In this document: positions 1 to 9,169 of the stretch, one piece after another
Layout: each line of letters opens with the position of its first letter
Numbering within the stretch: position 1 is the stretch's first letter
Assembly (NCBI GenBank): GCA_034440575.1
Contig: JAOTOL010001569.1
Span: forward strand, 1,455,001-1,519,000
Reading direction: 5' to 3'
Source: Imbricaverruca yamaguchii
Lineage: Eukaryota; Arthropoda; Thecostraca; Neoverrucidae
Length of the DNA stretch: 64,000 bases
Position numbers and translations under genes: made by a program
The notes under the pieces: generated by a model
The model's input: the letters and a program-made list of their open reading frames with translations, nothing else
What the model was told of the DNA's origin: nothing
Databases searched by the model: none

Positions 1-773
1 CTAAATTCACTACCAGGGTACAGTGAACACCTGATTTGAGTGTGAGTTATGCATTTACCGATTTGGGAGCGTCATTTCGCAGAGCATGTGCAACTTGGCA
101 AAAATCTGGTGGAAGCAAGATCAGGGTGACGGCAACTATACCGTACAACTATACCAACTATACCCATATCCAGTTCCTCGCTAGAAAACGCGCTCTTTGG
201 GCTGCAAATAACGATGCACTGGAGACATGTCGAGGTAGAAAGCTACTGGATGCGCTGGTAGGTAAGTCTGCAGAATGTTGCCTGACGATGAGATACCAGA
301 GTAGAAAACCGCTAGACTTGCGGGCAAAAACGGCAAGTTGGAAGTCCGAACACGCAAACTTTGGGGTCGATGCGGCACCCTAAGATATTGATCGATCCTG
401 CTAAAACCAACACCAATGGACTTAAAATGAACCAAACAATGGAAAAATTTGCGAGATGAAGCTATCTTCGAAAAAAAAGTTGAAATGTGAACCTGTCTAA
501 TGGGCACCCTAGCGCTTGCCACACACCCGGGTGGAGTGCAGTCAGCACGCATACTTTGTAATTACGTGCAAAGCTATCTGATGAGCCGAGGTCATCTCAG
601 CTATTGCTGTAAAACGACGCACGTTGTTCGGAGTACCCGGTTCTTTCACACAATGAATACAAGCACGTTGTGTATTTTACTGCTGAATCGCAACGTATTT
701 GTATCTAAAATCTGCACACGCGCCCCAGTCTGGGTACTCTCTGGCCGGCGAACATCCATTCCAGTCATCCGTT
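1..773. other. No gene recognised
   Basis: This is mixed-composition sequence downstream of the cuticle gene. The open frames here are short and overlap on both strands. I see no recognisable domain, repeat array or RNA. Confidence 0.5.
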
Positions 774-779
774 TTTATT
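774..779 (-). terminator. Polyadenylation signal of the cuticle gene
   Basis: AATAAA on the minus strand lies about 95 nt beyond the stop codon at 874, at a typical short 3' UTR distance. Confidence 0.55.
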
Positions 780-873
780 CATTGATAGGATATCATGTTC
801 ACCACATTTAGTTGCGTCATGCGCGTTCCGCATCCGTCACCATGGCGGCTTTCGTTTGGATTAGACGAGTTGT

Positions 874-1149
874 TCAGAAGAACTGTCTCTGATTGAAGTC
901 GTCGGCCACGAAGCCGCCGCTTTCCGCCCAGAACAGCTGCGGGAAGTCGATTCTCAGCTGGGCGTACTCGGGGATCTGCGCCGGCCCCACGGGCAGGTGG
1001 GCACCCTGCGGCTGGAAGCCGTTCTCGTCGGCCACGTATGACACCTGGTAGGTCTGTCCGTCGGTGGAGACGAACTGGTAGCTGCCCTGCTGGGTGATGG
1101 TGCCCGTCTCCGGCTCGGGTCCCGGCTGCACGCGGCCCACCTCCTCCAC
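874..1149 (-). CDS. Cuticle protein exon 3 (R&R motif and C-terminus)
   Basis: The acceptor is TGTCGGCAG before GTGGAGGAG. The exon encodes 91 residues, including the YVADENGF and QPQGAHLP signature, and a C-terminus rich in Phe and acidic residues (FVADDFNQRQFF), ending with TGA at 876-874. Confidence 0.9.
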   Translation of the reverse strand: MEEVGRVQPGPEPETGTITQQGSYQFVSTDGQTYQVSYVADENGFQPQGAHLPVGPAQIPEYAQLRIDFPQLFWAESGGFVADDFNQRQFF

Positions 1150-3730
1150 CTGCCGACACAGGGGGTCACCGGCGGCCAGCATTGCTGTCTCGCTGCTCGA
1201 AAGGGGAGGCGGCCGCGCATGTCTGCCAGTGGTCGGCCGTGTGGTGGCACGGCCGGCCTGGGTCACCTGGCGGTCAGTGGTGGTGATCGCCCAGCTGGCG
1301 ATCACCGCCACTGACGGACAACAGACACATTGTCAGACGCGTGTCAGCAGACACATGTCAACAGACACATTGTCAGATACATGTCAACAGACACATTGTC
1401 AGATACATGTCAACAGACACATGTCAACAGACACATTGTCAGACACATGGCAACAGAGACATGTCAACAGACACATGTCAACAGACACATGTCAACAGAC
1501 ACATGTCAACAGACACATGTCAACAGACACATGTCAACAGTCTCGCCGTCACTGATCAGGTGTGCAACACTTGTACATTCCATGTGCATTCCATGTGCAT
1601 TCCATGTGCCATGGACATAGTACGTGGTCTCGTCTTCTGACGTGTGTTAATACGCGGAACGTTGCCAGAATGGCCAAGAAATCGACCTGGGATCTCTCGG
1701 CTCACTCAGTGAAATTGTCCTGCACCATTGTATGATTCTGACTAGGCTCAGCCTCTCCTGCTCTCTTCCTAGCCAGAGCACTGGCAAACGTTGCCGATTC
1801 TAGCACGCACCTTCTGTCCGTTGTCTTGCTCGTAGAGGTATTCGTAGTTTCCCTCCTGGTCGATATCGAACCTCTGGTTGAGCACGCGCACCTCCGGCTG
1901 ACCCACCGACAGCTGATTATTCTGCTGGAACTGTGGCGCCGCGGCCGCCACCACCACCAGACAGCACAACACCACCTGTCAGCACAACACCACCTGTCAG
2001 CACAACACCACCTGTCAGCACAACACCACCTGTCAGCACAACACCACCTGTCAGCACAACACCACCTGTCAGCACAGCACCACCAGACAGCACAACACCA
2101 CCTGTCAGCACAACACCACCTGTCAGCACAACACCACCTGTCAGCACAACACCACCACACAGCACAACACCACCTGTCAGCGCAACACCACCTGTCAGCA
2201 CAGCACCACCTGTCAGCACAACGCCACCAGACAGCACACCACCGCACACCACCAGTCAACACAACACCACCTGTCAGCACAACACCACCTGTCAACACAA
2301 CACCACCTGTCAGCACAACACCACCAGCAGCACAACGCCACAGACAGCACAACACCACCTGTCAGCACAACACCACCTGTCAGCACAACACCACCTGTCA
2401 GCACAACACCACCTGTCAGCACAACACCACATGTCAGCACAACACCACATGTCAGCACAACACCACCTGTCAGCACAACACCACCAGACAGCACAACACC
2501 ACCTGTCAGCACAACACCACCTGTCAGCACAGCACCAACAGACAGCACAACACCACCTGCCAGTGCAACACCCCGCTCAGCCTCTGTCTCGGGCACCACC
2601 ACCACCGCACAGCACACCACCTGCCAACACAACACCACCTGTCAGCACAACACCACCAGACAGCACAACACCACCTGTCAGCACAACACCACCTGTCAGC
2701 ACAACACCACCTGTCAGCACAACACCACCTGTCAGCACAACACCACCTGTCAGCACAACACCACCTGTCAGCACAACACCACCTGCCAGTGCAACACCAC
2801 CTGTCAGCACAACACCACCTGTCAGTATAACACCACCTGTCAGCACAACACCACCTGTCAGCACAACACCACCTGTCAGCACAACACCACCTGTCAGCAC
2901 AACACCAACAGACAGCACAACACCACCTGCCAGTGCAACACCACCTGTCAGCACAGCACCACCTGTCAGCACAACGCCACCAGACAGCACAACACCACCT
3001 GTCAGCACAACACCACCTGTCAGCACAACACCACCTGTCAGCACAACACCACCTGTCAACACAACACCACCTGTCAACACAACACCACCTGTCAACACAA
3101 CACCACTTGTCAGCACAACGCCACCAGACAGCACAGCACCACCTGTCAGCACAACACCACCTGTCAGCACAACGCCACCAGACACCACAACACCGCCTGC
3201 CAGTGCAACACCACAAACACAACACGACCTGTAGCACAACACCACCTGCCAGTGCAACACCCCGCTCAGCCTCTGTCTCGGGCACCACCACCACCGCACA
3301 GCACACCACCTGCCAACACAACACCACCTGTCAGCGCAACACCGCCGTTCAGTACAACACCACCTGCTGGTACGGCACCTCGCTGAGCGAGGAGTGAGTG
3401 CACCGTACTTGTCTACCGTACTTGTCTGGTGTATGCCACCATTGCCATCGGCTATCCGCCGGAGTTACGTACGTCATGTTAAATCTGCCATTTGGAACTT
3501 GATGATCTGAGCGCATACCAGAATAAGCAGAGTCGAAGGCGACGACACGATGTTTTACTGTGGTGTGGGCTCAATAATGACCCCCTTGTCGTATCCTCCT
3601 TTCAGTCCTGGCTTGTTATGGCCGGGATGTTCGGTACCCGTGTAATATTGTTCCTAAGCGCACACCGCGCGCTCACGCATATATATATATATCATATCTA
3701 TATATATATATATTATAGTATATGTTACGC

Positions 3731-3800
<70 letters not shown>

Positions 3801-3993
3801 ATATGTATATGTGTGTGTGTGTGTGTATATGTATGTATGTGTGTGTATATGTGTATATATACACATATATGTGTGTGTGTGTGTGTGTGTGAAACATGTG
3901 TGGATGGGTGTTTTTGTGTGCGTGTGCGTGTATATGGTCAATTGCCATACTACGCATTCGTGCATGTGATCTCGTGTTTCTCACCGACTGCAT
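874..3993 (-). CDS. RR-1 type cuticle protein, three-exon gene
   Basis: The joined exons 3993-3985, 1975-1811 and 1149-874 give a 149-residue secreted structural protein of the chitin-containing exoskeleton. Residues 1-16 are a signal peptide (MQS, then a VVLCCLVVV core and an alanine run before PQ). The mature part opens with Gln-rich sequence. The chitin-binding R&R domain begins at YEYLYEQDNGQK (about residues 47-58), crosses the second intron and ends with the diagnostic DGQTYQVSYVADENGF, QPQGAHLP block (about residues 88-111). A first intron cutting the signal peptide after a few codons is standard for arthropod cuticle genes. Both introns are phase 0 and the joined frame is open. The promoter and a polyadenylation signal fit the same model. 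The first 24 nt of exon 2 are themselves part of a minisatellite. The family call is firm; the 3-codon exon 1 is inferred from the donor, phase and promoter. Confidence 0.85.
1318..1545. repeat. 14-bp minisatellite in cuticle intron 2
   Basis: Units of ACAGACACATGTCA repeat about 16 times with a few variants (CATTGTCAG in place of CATGTCA). The array lies wholly in the intron between exons 3 and 2 of the cuticle gene. The His/Gln-rich translations are artefacts of the repeat. Confidence 0.9.
1811..1975 (-). CDS. Cuticle protein exon 2 (signal peptide core and start of R&R domain)
   Basis: The acceptor is CTGACAG before GTGGTGTTG. An in-frame TGA lies one codon upstream, so the exon cannot extend further 5'. 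It encodes 55 residues from VVLCCLVVV to DNGQK and ends at the donor AAG|GTGCGT. Confidence 0.85.
1960..3390. repeat. 18-bp minisatellite filling cuticle intron 1
   Basis: The unit (gene sense) is CTGACAGGTGGTGTTGTG, with variants where CTGTCTGG replaces CTGACAGG. There are roughly 70-80 units over 1.4 kb. The array runs into exon 2, and the exon's first 24 nt are repeat units. Blocks at about 2558-2640 and 3245-3330 share an unusual internal segment (CCCCGCTCAGCCTCTGTCTC), showing a higher-order duplication of about 690 bp. The period is a multiple of three, so long Thr-Pro and Gly-Val ORFs appear on both strands without being genes. Confidence 0.95.
3678..3895. repeat. TA/TG microsatellite in cuticle intron 1
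   Basis: Alternating TA tracts pass into TG tracts over about 215 bp, in the promoter-proximal part of intron 1. Confidence 0.95.
3985..3993 (-). CDS. Cuticle protein exon 1 (start codon, MQS)
   Basis: On the minus strand ATG CAG TCG is followed directly by the donor GTGAGA. It lies 58 nt downstream of the predicted initiator. Three codons and a phase 0 donor match exon 2, which begins in phase 0 inside the signal peptide and lacks an ATG of its own. Confidence 0.65.
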
Positions 3994-4047
3994 GTTGGGC
4001 AGTATGAGTTGTGGTGGAGTCTGTTGGCACGAGTTGGAGCGGCGAGG

Positions 4048-4083
4048 AACTGACAACTGCCCTCCGCTGCCCGGCTCCTTATA
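4048..4083 (-). promoter_or_regulatory. TATA box and initiator of the cuticle gene
   Basis: On the minus strand TATAAG begins at 4083 and the arthropod initiator TCAGTT has its A at 4051, exactly 32 nt downstream. This is canonical TATA-Inr spacing. It predicts a 58-nt 5' UTR before the ATG at 3993. Confidence 0.7.
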
Positions 4084-4184
4084 GCCAGTCGGCGTGCCGC
4101 TCGCGGCCGCCCGGCTGTCACGTCTCCGCCCCAAGGCAATGGTGCTGTCATCACGCTCGTCATGCACTGCACGCACCCTGCCGC

Positions 4185-4940
4185 AAGGGCGGACACGTAC
4201 GGTGCCGCGGTGCATAACCTGCTGCAAGGACGGCCACGTACGGTGCCGCGGTGCATAACCTGCCGCAAGGACGGCCACGTACGGTGCCGCGGTGCATAGC
4301 CTGCCGCAAGGACGGCCACGTACGGTGCCGCGGTGCATAACCTGCCGCAAGGACGGCCACGTACGGTGCCGCGGTGCATAACCTGCCGCAAGGACGGCCA
4401 CGTACGGTGCCGCGGTGCATAACCTGCCGCAAGGACGGCCACGTACGGTGCCGCGGTGCATAACCTGCCGCAAGGACGGCCACGTACGGTGCCGCGGTGC
4501 ATAACCTGCCGCAAGGACGGCCACGTACGGTGCCGCGGTGCATAACCTGCCGCAAGGACGGCCACGTACGGTGCCGCGGTGCATAACCTGCCGCAAGGAC
4601 GGCCACGTACGGTGCCGCGGTGCATAACCTGCCGCAAGGACGGCCACGTACGGTGCCGCGGTGCATAACCTGTCGCAAGGGCGGCCACGTACGGTGCCGC
4701 GGTGCAAACCCGCAAGGACGGCCACGTACGGTGCCGCGGTGCATAACCTGTCGCAAGGACGACCACGTACGGTGCCGCGGTGCATAACCTGTCGCAAGGA
4801 CGACCACGTACGGTGCCGCGGTGCATAGGCTACCGCAAGGACGGCCACGTACGGTGCCGCGGTGCATAACCTGCCGCAAGGACGGCCACGTACGGTGCCG
4901 CGGTGCATAACCTTCCGCAAGGACGGCCACGTACATGTCA
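4185..4940. repeat. 41-bp minisatellite upstream of the cuticle promoter
   Basis: About 18 units of 41 bp occupy roughly -100 to -890 relative to the predicted start of the cuticle gene. Most are nearly identical and one (near 4710) is about 9 bp short. On the gene's sense strand each unit carries TACGTG followed by GCCGTCC, and a GCGGCAGG segment. Confidence 0.95.
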
Positions 4941-4944
4941 CGGA

Positions 4945-6180
4945 GCATGTCCGGCTACGTACCAAGACACGTAAAATTCAGTTTGGAAGAAAACAATTAA
5001 TTATCGGGATTTCTGTTTAGCATATCCTCGCAGGAACACTCATGCCTGTCTGCGTTCACGTATGCTTGTGTATTTTGTCTATGACACTACGTTTTAGAAC
5101 CACGGCAGTATCTGAACAAAGGTGTCTATCTCTTTTAACGAGAAGTCGTGGTCTTCCTGCATATTTTTTTTTGTGGCACGGTAATTTTTTTGTCCACGAA
5201 TGTGTAACTTGAGTCCACTGGTACCTGTTGATAAATTTGGTTGTACTTTACATATTATCGTAGCGATTTTACGCTGCCGCTTTTTTCTTCAACGTTGCCA
5301 CTACGGGGATGATGCTGATGCGTGCCCATCCAGATTGTCAGATCAAGTAACAAAAATAATTGCATAAAGTTTATCTGAACGGTGATTCGTTTTCAAGTCC
5401 AGTTTTACTCCTCAGGTCACTGACTCATCTTATTCGCATTTAGAAGACGTTTGTCCAATATGCTTGACTACATTTTGTCAACGTTTTCCGCTACTTGGGG
5501 AAGTGACTAGTGAATGGGCCATGCCATTTACTAATGCTTTTTGCGCAATTTATCGCAATATTTCTCCCATTTGGACTGAAAGCTGAAACTTCAAACAGCG
5601 ACTGAAATGGAAGTTAGGGCAGAACTCTGTCGGAGTCTCTTGTGATCTGCGTGCTTTACTATCTCTTGAAAGCAGTGATCTATCTAATGCTAATGTGCAT
5701 GACAAACAACAAGAACTTTGCAGCCCATGTAACTGTGTCACGTCAAGAACTACTGGTCATTATACAGTCTCAACACTACGCCACGCTGCATATGATGAAA
5801 TGTACACTCATGGATTGGCATCAGCTCCATAAAAATGTGGTACCGCGCATTGCTAAATCATGGACAGATTCGCAAGGTTGGGCGCTTTTGGAACTTTCGG
5901 AAAATATGGATGAATATGTGCATAAGTGCCAATGCTGACTTTTCCAGTCCATTCGGCGCAAGTCAGGACCGAGAAGTTGTAAGTCGGGGAGTGAACCTTT
6001 CGGCGTGCGAATTAGGGTCAGTGTGCCGGCACAGTGCCCGACAGTGTTGCGCCGCGGTAGGTGCGGTGCCGCGGCACGGACGTACGGCTTGTGGCCGCCG
6101 CCGGCCGACATCAGACACTCTGCCGCCTGACACTAAATCAGTGAGCCCGCGTTGCCGCGCACAGCCGCACGCAGTCTGAA
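4945..6180. other. Intergenic, nothing recognised
   Basis: AT-rich sequence passes into GC-rich sequence near 6000. UNC-45 exons upstream of 8996 might be expected between here and 8.9 kb, but I could not find any. Confidence 0.4.
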
Positions 6181-6184
6181 TCGC

Positions 6185-6470
6185 GTGCAGCAGCGGCGCC
6201 TTCCTGAGCCGACAGCGACGCTTCACGGAGCTGACAGCGGCGCCTTCCGGGGCCGATTGCGACGCCTTCCTGGGCCGACAGCGACGCTTCACGGAGCCGA
6301 CAGCGACGCTTCACGGAGCTGACAGCGGCACCTTCCGGAGCCGACAGCGACGCTTCACGGAGCTGACAGCGACGCTTCACGGAGCTGACAGCGGCACCTT
6401 CCGGAGCCGACAGCGACGCTTCACGGAGCCGACAGCGACGCTTCACGGAGCCGACAGCGGCGCTGCATGC
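6185..6470. repeat. 22-bp minisatellite
   Basis: About 13 units of the pattern CCGACAGCGACGCTTCACGGAG alternate with a GCGGCGCCTTCCGGGG-type variant. Confidence 0.9.
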
Positions 6471-6899
6471 GGATCGACCTCGAGTGGGCTGCCATTGCCG
6501 ACGCTGACTGGACCAGACGAAGGCTTGGCTTGCACTTGGCTGCGTCGTGCGTGAAGACTTGTTGTTGCGTCGACGAGGCGCTGATAGCTGTGGGACTGCG
6601 GATGTGTTGGGAGCAGCGTGGAGTGGCCCAAGCTGGCCTTGGTTAGGTACCGGACCGCGAGCAGGTCAATGTCGTCCGCTCCATCGGGTTTCCCACAGAT
6701 GAATTTGGAGCTTTCTGGACGTTTTGTATGCGGAGAAAGTGAGTTCATTAGCCCTCGTTCTACCGCCTTTCCACCCCTATGGCGTTTGATGTCATTCATT
6801 AATTTTTTTTGAAACGGTGTACTATGTATTGCTCTCACAAAGATGCTACATAGGAAGGAAATACTGACACTAAATAATTCAGAGGATTGGCTTAGGTAC

Positions 6900-7190
6900 C
6901 ATAATTTATAGGAACTGCTTGTTGGTGTAAAGCTTACATACCAAAAACTGAAGGCAGTTGGAGCCGTGGTTAACATCGAGGGCGAAGCCCGAGCAAGTCC
7001 ACCCTGGGTAGACTCGACGGCGTCCATAGAAGCTTCTCGACTCGACGCAGCCCGAGCGAATCTACCTTAGGGTAGACTGGACAAAGCCATAGGGATAAAA
7101 CCTGCATGCCAAGAACAAAGTTGAAGCCGCGGCTACCAGCGAGTGCGAAGCCCGGGCGGGTACACTTTGGGGTAGACTCGACAGAGTTTC
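6900..7190. repeat. Diverged repeat with AAGCCCG...GGGTAGACTCGAC units
   Basis: Three to four imperfect units share a GCGAAGCCCGGGCGG-like core followed by GGGGTAGACTCGAC. Two of them also share an upstream CATACCAAAAACTGAAG / CATGCCAAGAACAAAG segment. This is an old tandem array; no coding role is seen. Confidence 0.55.
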
Positions 7191-7520
7191 TAGGAGATAC
7201 TCCACCAGGTCCAACCCGGCGGCCACTATCTTGAAACTGAATTGTATTTGCTACGCATATCAGATCCTGGTTGATTCCCTCAGAACTAGCCGTGTTCGTC
7301 TGAGTTTGTTTTTCACCAGCCTGTGCCACAATATTTTACTCTGTAGCACGCACAATTATTTTTTTAGAGGCTTTGTGGCCGTGCTCCGCTGGGCGCACGA
7401 CACGGCCGTCCACCCTGGTGTAGACGTCCGCTGTTGATGTGCACTATCTGTCAGCACAGCCTAGCTGTGGCTGGCCAACAGGCGCTCTCCCGACAGCAGT
7501 ATGAAGCCCGATGATATCGC

Positions 7521-7553
7521 ATGACCAACGCAGTCGATGCGCCCTCAAGCCCC
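7521..7553 (+). mobile_element. Partial hairpin retroposon
   Basis: ATGACCAACGCAGTCGATGC followed by GCCCTCAAGCC matches the loop and 3' arm of the ~60-bp element; the 5' GGGCGC arm and the AACC tail are missing. Confidence 0.55.
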
Positions 7554-7639
7554 GAGGCAGGATGGTGTACCCACCGCACGGTGGTCTCAGGGGGCGCAGC
7601 TCAGGTAGTCCCAAACGTTCGGTGATGCAATGCCGATGG

Positions 7640-8446
7640 GGCGGACCACTGCTGGTGCCGGACAGCGGACCATTGCTGGTGCCGGACAGCGGACCACTGC
7701 TGGTGCCGGACAGCGGACCATTACTGGTGCCGGACAGCGGACCATTACTGGTGCCGGACAGCGGACCACTGCTGGTGCCGGGCAGCGGACCATTACTGGT
7801 GCCGGACAGCGGACCACTGCTGGTGCCGGACAGCGGACCATTACTGGTGCCGGACAGCGGACCATTACTGGTGCCGGACAGCGGACCACTGCTGGTGCCG
7901 GACAGCGGACCATTACTGGTGCCGGACAGCGGACCACTGCTGGTGCCGGACAGCGGACCATTACTGGTGCGCGGACCTGCTGGTGCAGCGGACCATTACT
8001 GGTGCCGGACAGCGGACCACTGCTGGTGCCGGACAGCGGACCATTACTGGTGCCGGACAGCGGACCATTACTGGTGCCGGGCAGCGGACCACGCTGTGCG
8101 ACTGGTGCCGGACAGCGGACCACTGGTGCCGGACAGCGGACCATGTGGTGCCGGACAGCGGACCACTGCTGGTGCCGGGCAGCGGACCACTGCTGGTGCC
8201 GGACAGCGGACCACTGCTGGTGCCGGACAGCGGACCACTGCTGGTGCCGGACAGCGGACCACTGCTGGTGCCGGACAGCGGACCACTGCTGGTGCCGGAC
8301 AGCGGACCATTGCTGGTGCCGGACAGCGGACCATTACTGGTGCCGGACAGCGGACCACTGCTAGTGCCGGGCAGCGGACCACTGCTGGTGCCGGACAGCG
8401 GACCATTACTGGTGCCGGACAGCGGACCACTGCTGGTGCCGGACAG
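7640..8446. repeat. 24-bp minisatellite
   Basis: About 33 units of GGACCACTGCTGGTGCCGG plus ACAGC, with ACTGCT/ATTACT variants and one short rearranged block near 7970-7990. The period of 24 keeps all frames open ([16 protein letters not shown]), giving spurious long ORFs. Confidence 0.95.
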
Positions 8447-8742
8447 CTTGCAGCGTAGAAGTGTTAAAATGGTCTCATGTCTGAAAGTTACGCCACACCC
8501 ACCGTGTGGCGCTACTGTAGTCCCATAGCTTGCCTTTTGTTCCCGCTCGATTTGTCGAGCACTCCTGACGACGTAGTATATTGAGATGACTGTATTGCAT
8601 TCTGCAGACTGAGGACGTGGAGCGTTCTAAGAGTCAGATCATCACGTCACCTGTAAATTGATTATTTGCATTCAAAACCCTTGTGTAAATGGGTATATGA
8701 GGAGGGCTCTCGAAAGTGGTAAGCACCCTCGTGCTCCCGTGG

Positions 8743-8916
8743 CGGCCGCGGTAGCTCAGTTGGTAGAACGTCGGACTCTCGATCGGAAGATTGTGGGTTC
8801 GAATCTCACAACCGACGGCATGCACCGAATCCACCCGCGCCAATCGGCGTGAGAGGTTGGCGACGCCATGCAACCTAGCGGTTGAAGGCGTCATAAATAA
8901 ACCCAAGGTTCTTCTT
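8743..8916 (+). mobile_element. tRNA-Lys-like SINE with target-site duplication
   Basis: The tRNA-like head (GGTAGCTCAGTTGG as A box, GGGTTCGAATC as B box, CTC at the anticodon position) is followed by a body with GCCAATC...GGTTGGC and then GACGCC...GGCGTC stems. The direct flanks CCTCGTGCTCCCGTG (8728-8742) and CCTCGTGTCCCGTG (8917-8930) look like a target-site duplication with one indel. It lies in the UNC-45 region about 80 bp upstream of the exon at 8996. It is not a functional tRNA, because the anticodon stem is mispaired. Confidence 0.8.
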
Positions 8917-8995
8917 CCTCGTGTCCCGTGCTTTTTTTTATCGCAATAATTCTACCGACCCAGTTGGTGACAATGTGGCTGCGCTGTGTCCCCAG

Positions 8996-9169
8996 ACGGG
9001 CGACCACTCGGTGGTGTACGGCGTCGTCACCACACTGGTGAACCTCACCAACAGCTACGACACGCAGGAGGTCATCCCCGAGATGATCGAGCTGGCCAAG
9101 TTCGCCAAGCAGCACATCCCCGAGGAGCACGAGCTGGACGACGAGGACTTCGTCACCAAGCGTCTCGAG
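8996..9169 (+). CDS. UNC45: UNC-45 exon a
   Basis: The acceptor is GTGTCCCCAG before ACGGGCGACC and the donor is GAG|GTGGGC, both phase 0. It encodes [17 protein letters not shown] through [10 protein letters not shown], the start of the UCS region. Confidence 0.9.

Noticed and set aside
1933..3234. 433-residue Thr/Pro-rich (TTPPVS) mucin-like ORF on the plus strand
   Set aside because: It is the antisense translation of the 18-bp minisatellite in intron 1 of the cuticle gene; the open frame follows from a period divisible by three.
4185..4940. A CRISPR-like array
   Set aside because: Units are contiguous with no unique spacers, and the genome is eukaryotic.
3673..4965. 430- and 281-residue minus-strand ORFs with APRHRTWPSLRQ repeats
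   Set aside because: They are translations of the 41-bp array upstream of the cuticle promoter and of a TA tract; the promoter and exon 1 lie inside.
6443..7027. 194-residue minus-strand ORF
   Set aside because: It overlaps a 22-bp minisatellite at one end and a diverged repeat at the other; the middle has no recognisable domain or splice sites.
7511..8458. 315-residue GPLLVPDS repeat protein
   Set aside because: The 24-bp minisatellite is open in all frames; there is no non-repeat domain and no splice signal.
8751..8822. A functional tRNA gene
   Set aside because: The A and B boxes are present, but the anticodon stem is mispaired and the sequence continues into a SINE body with a target-site duplication.
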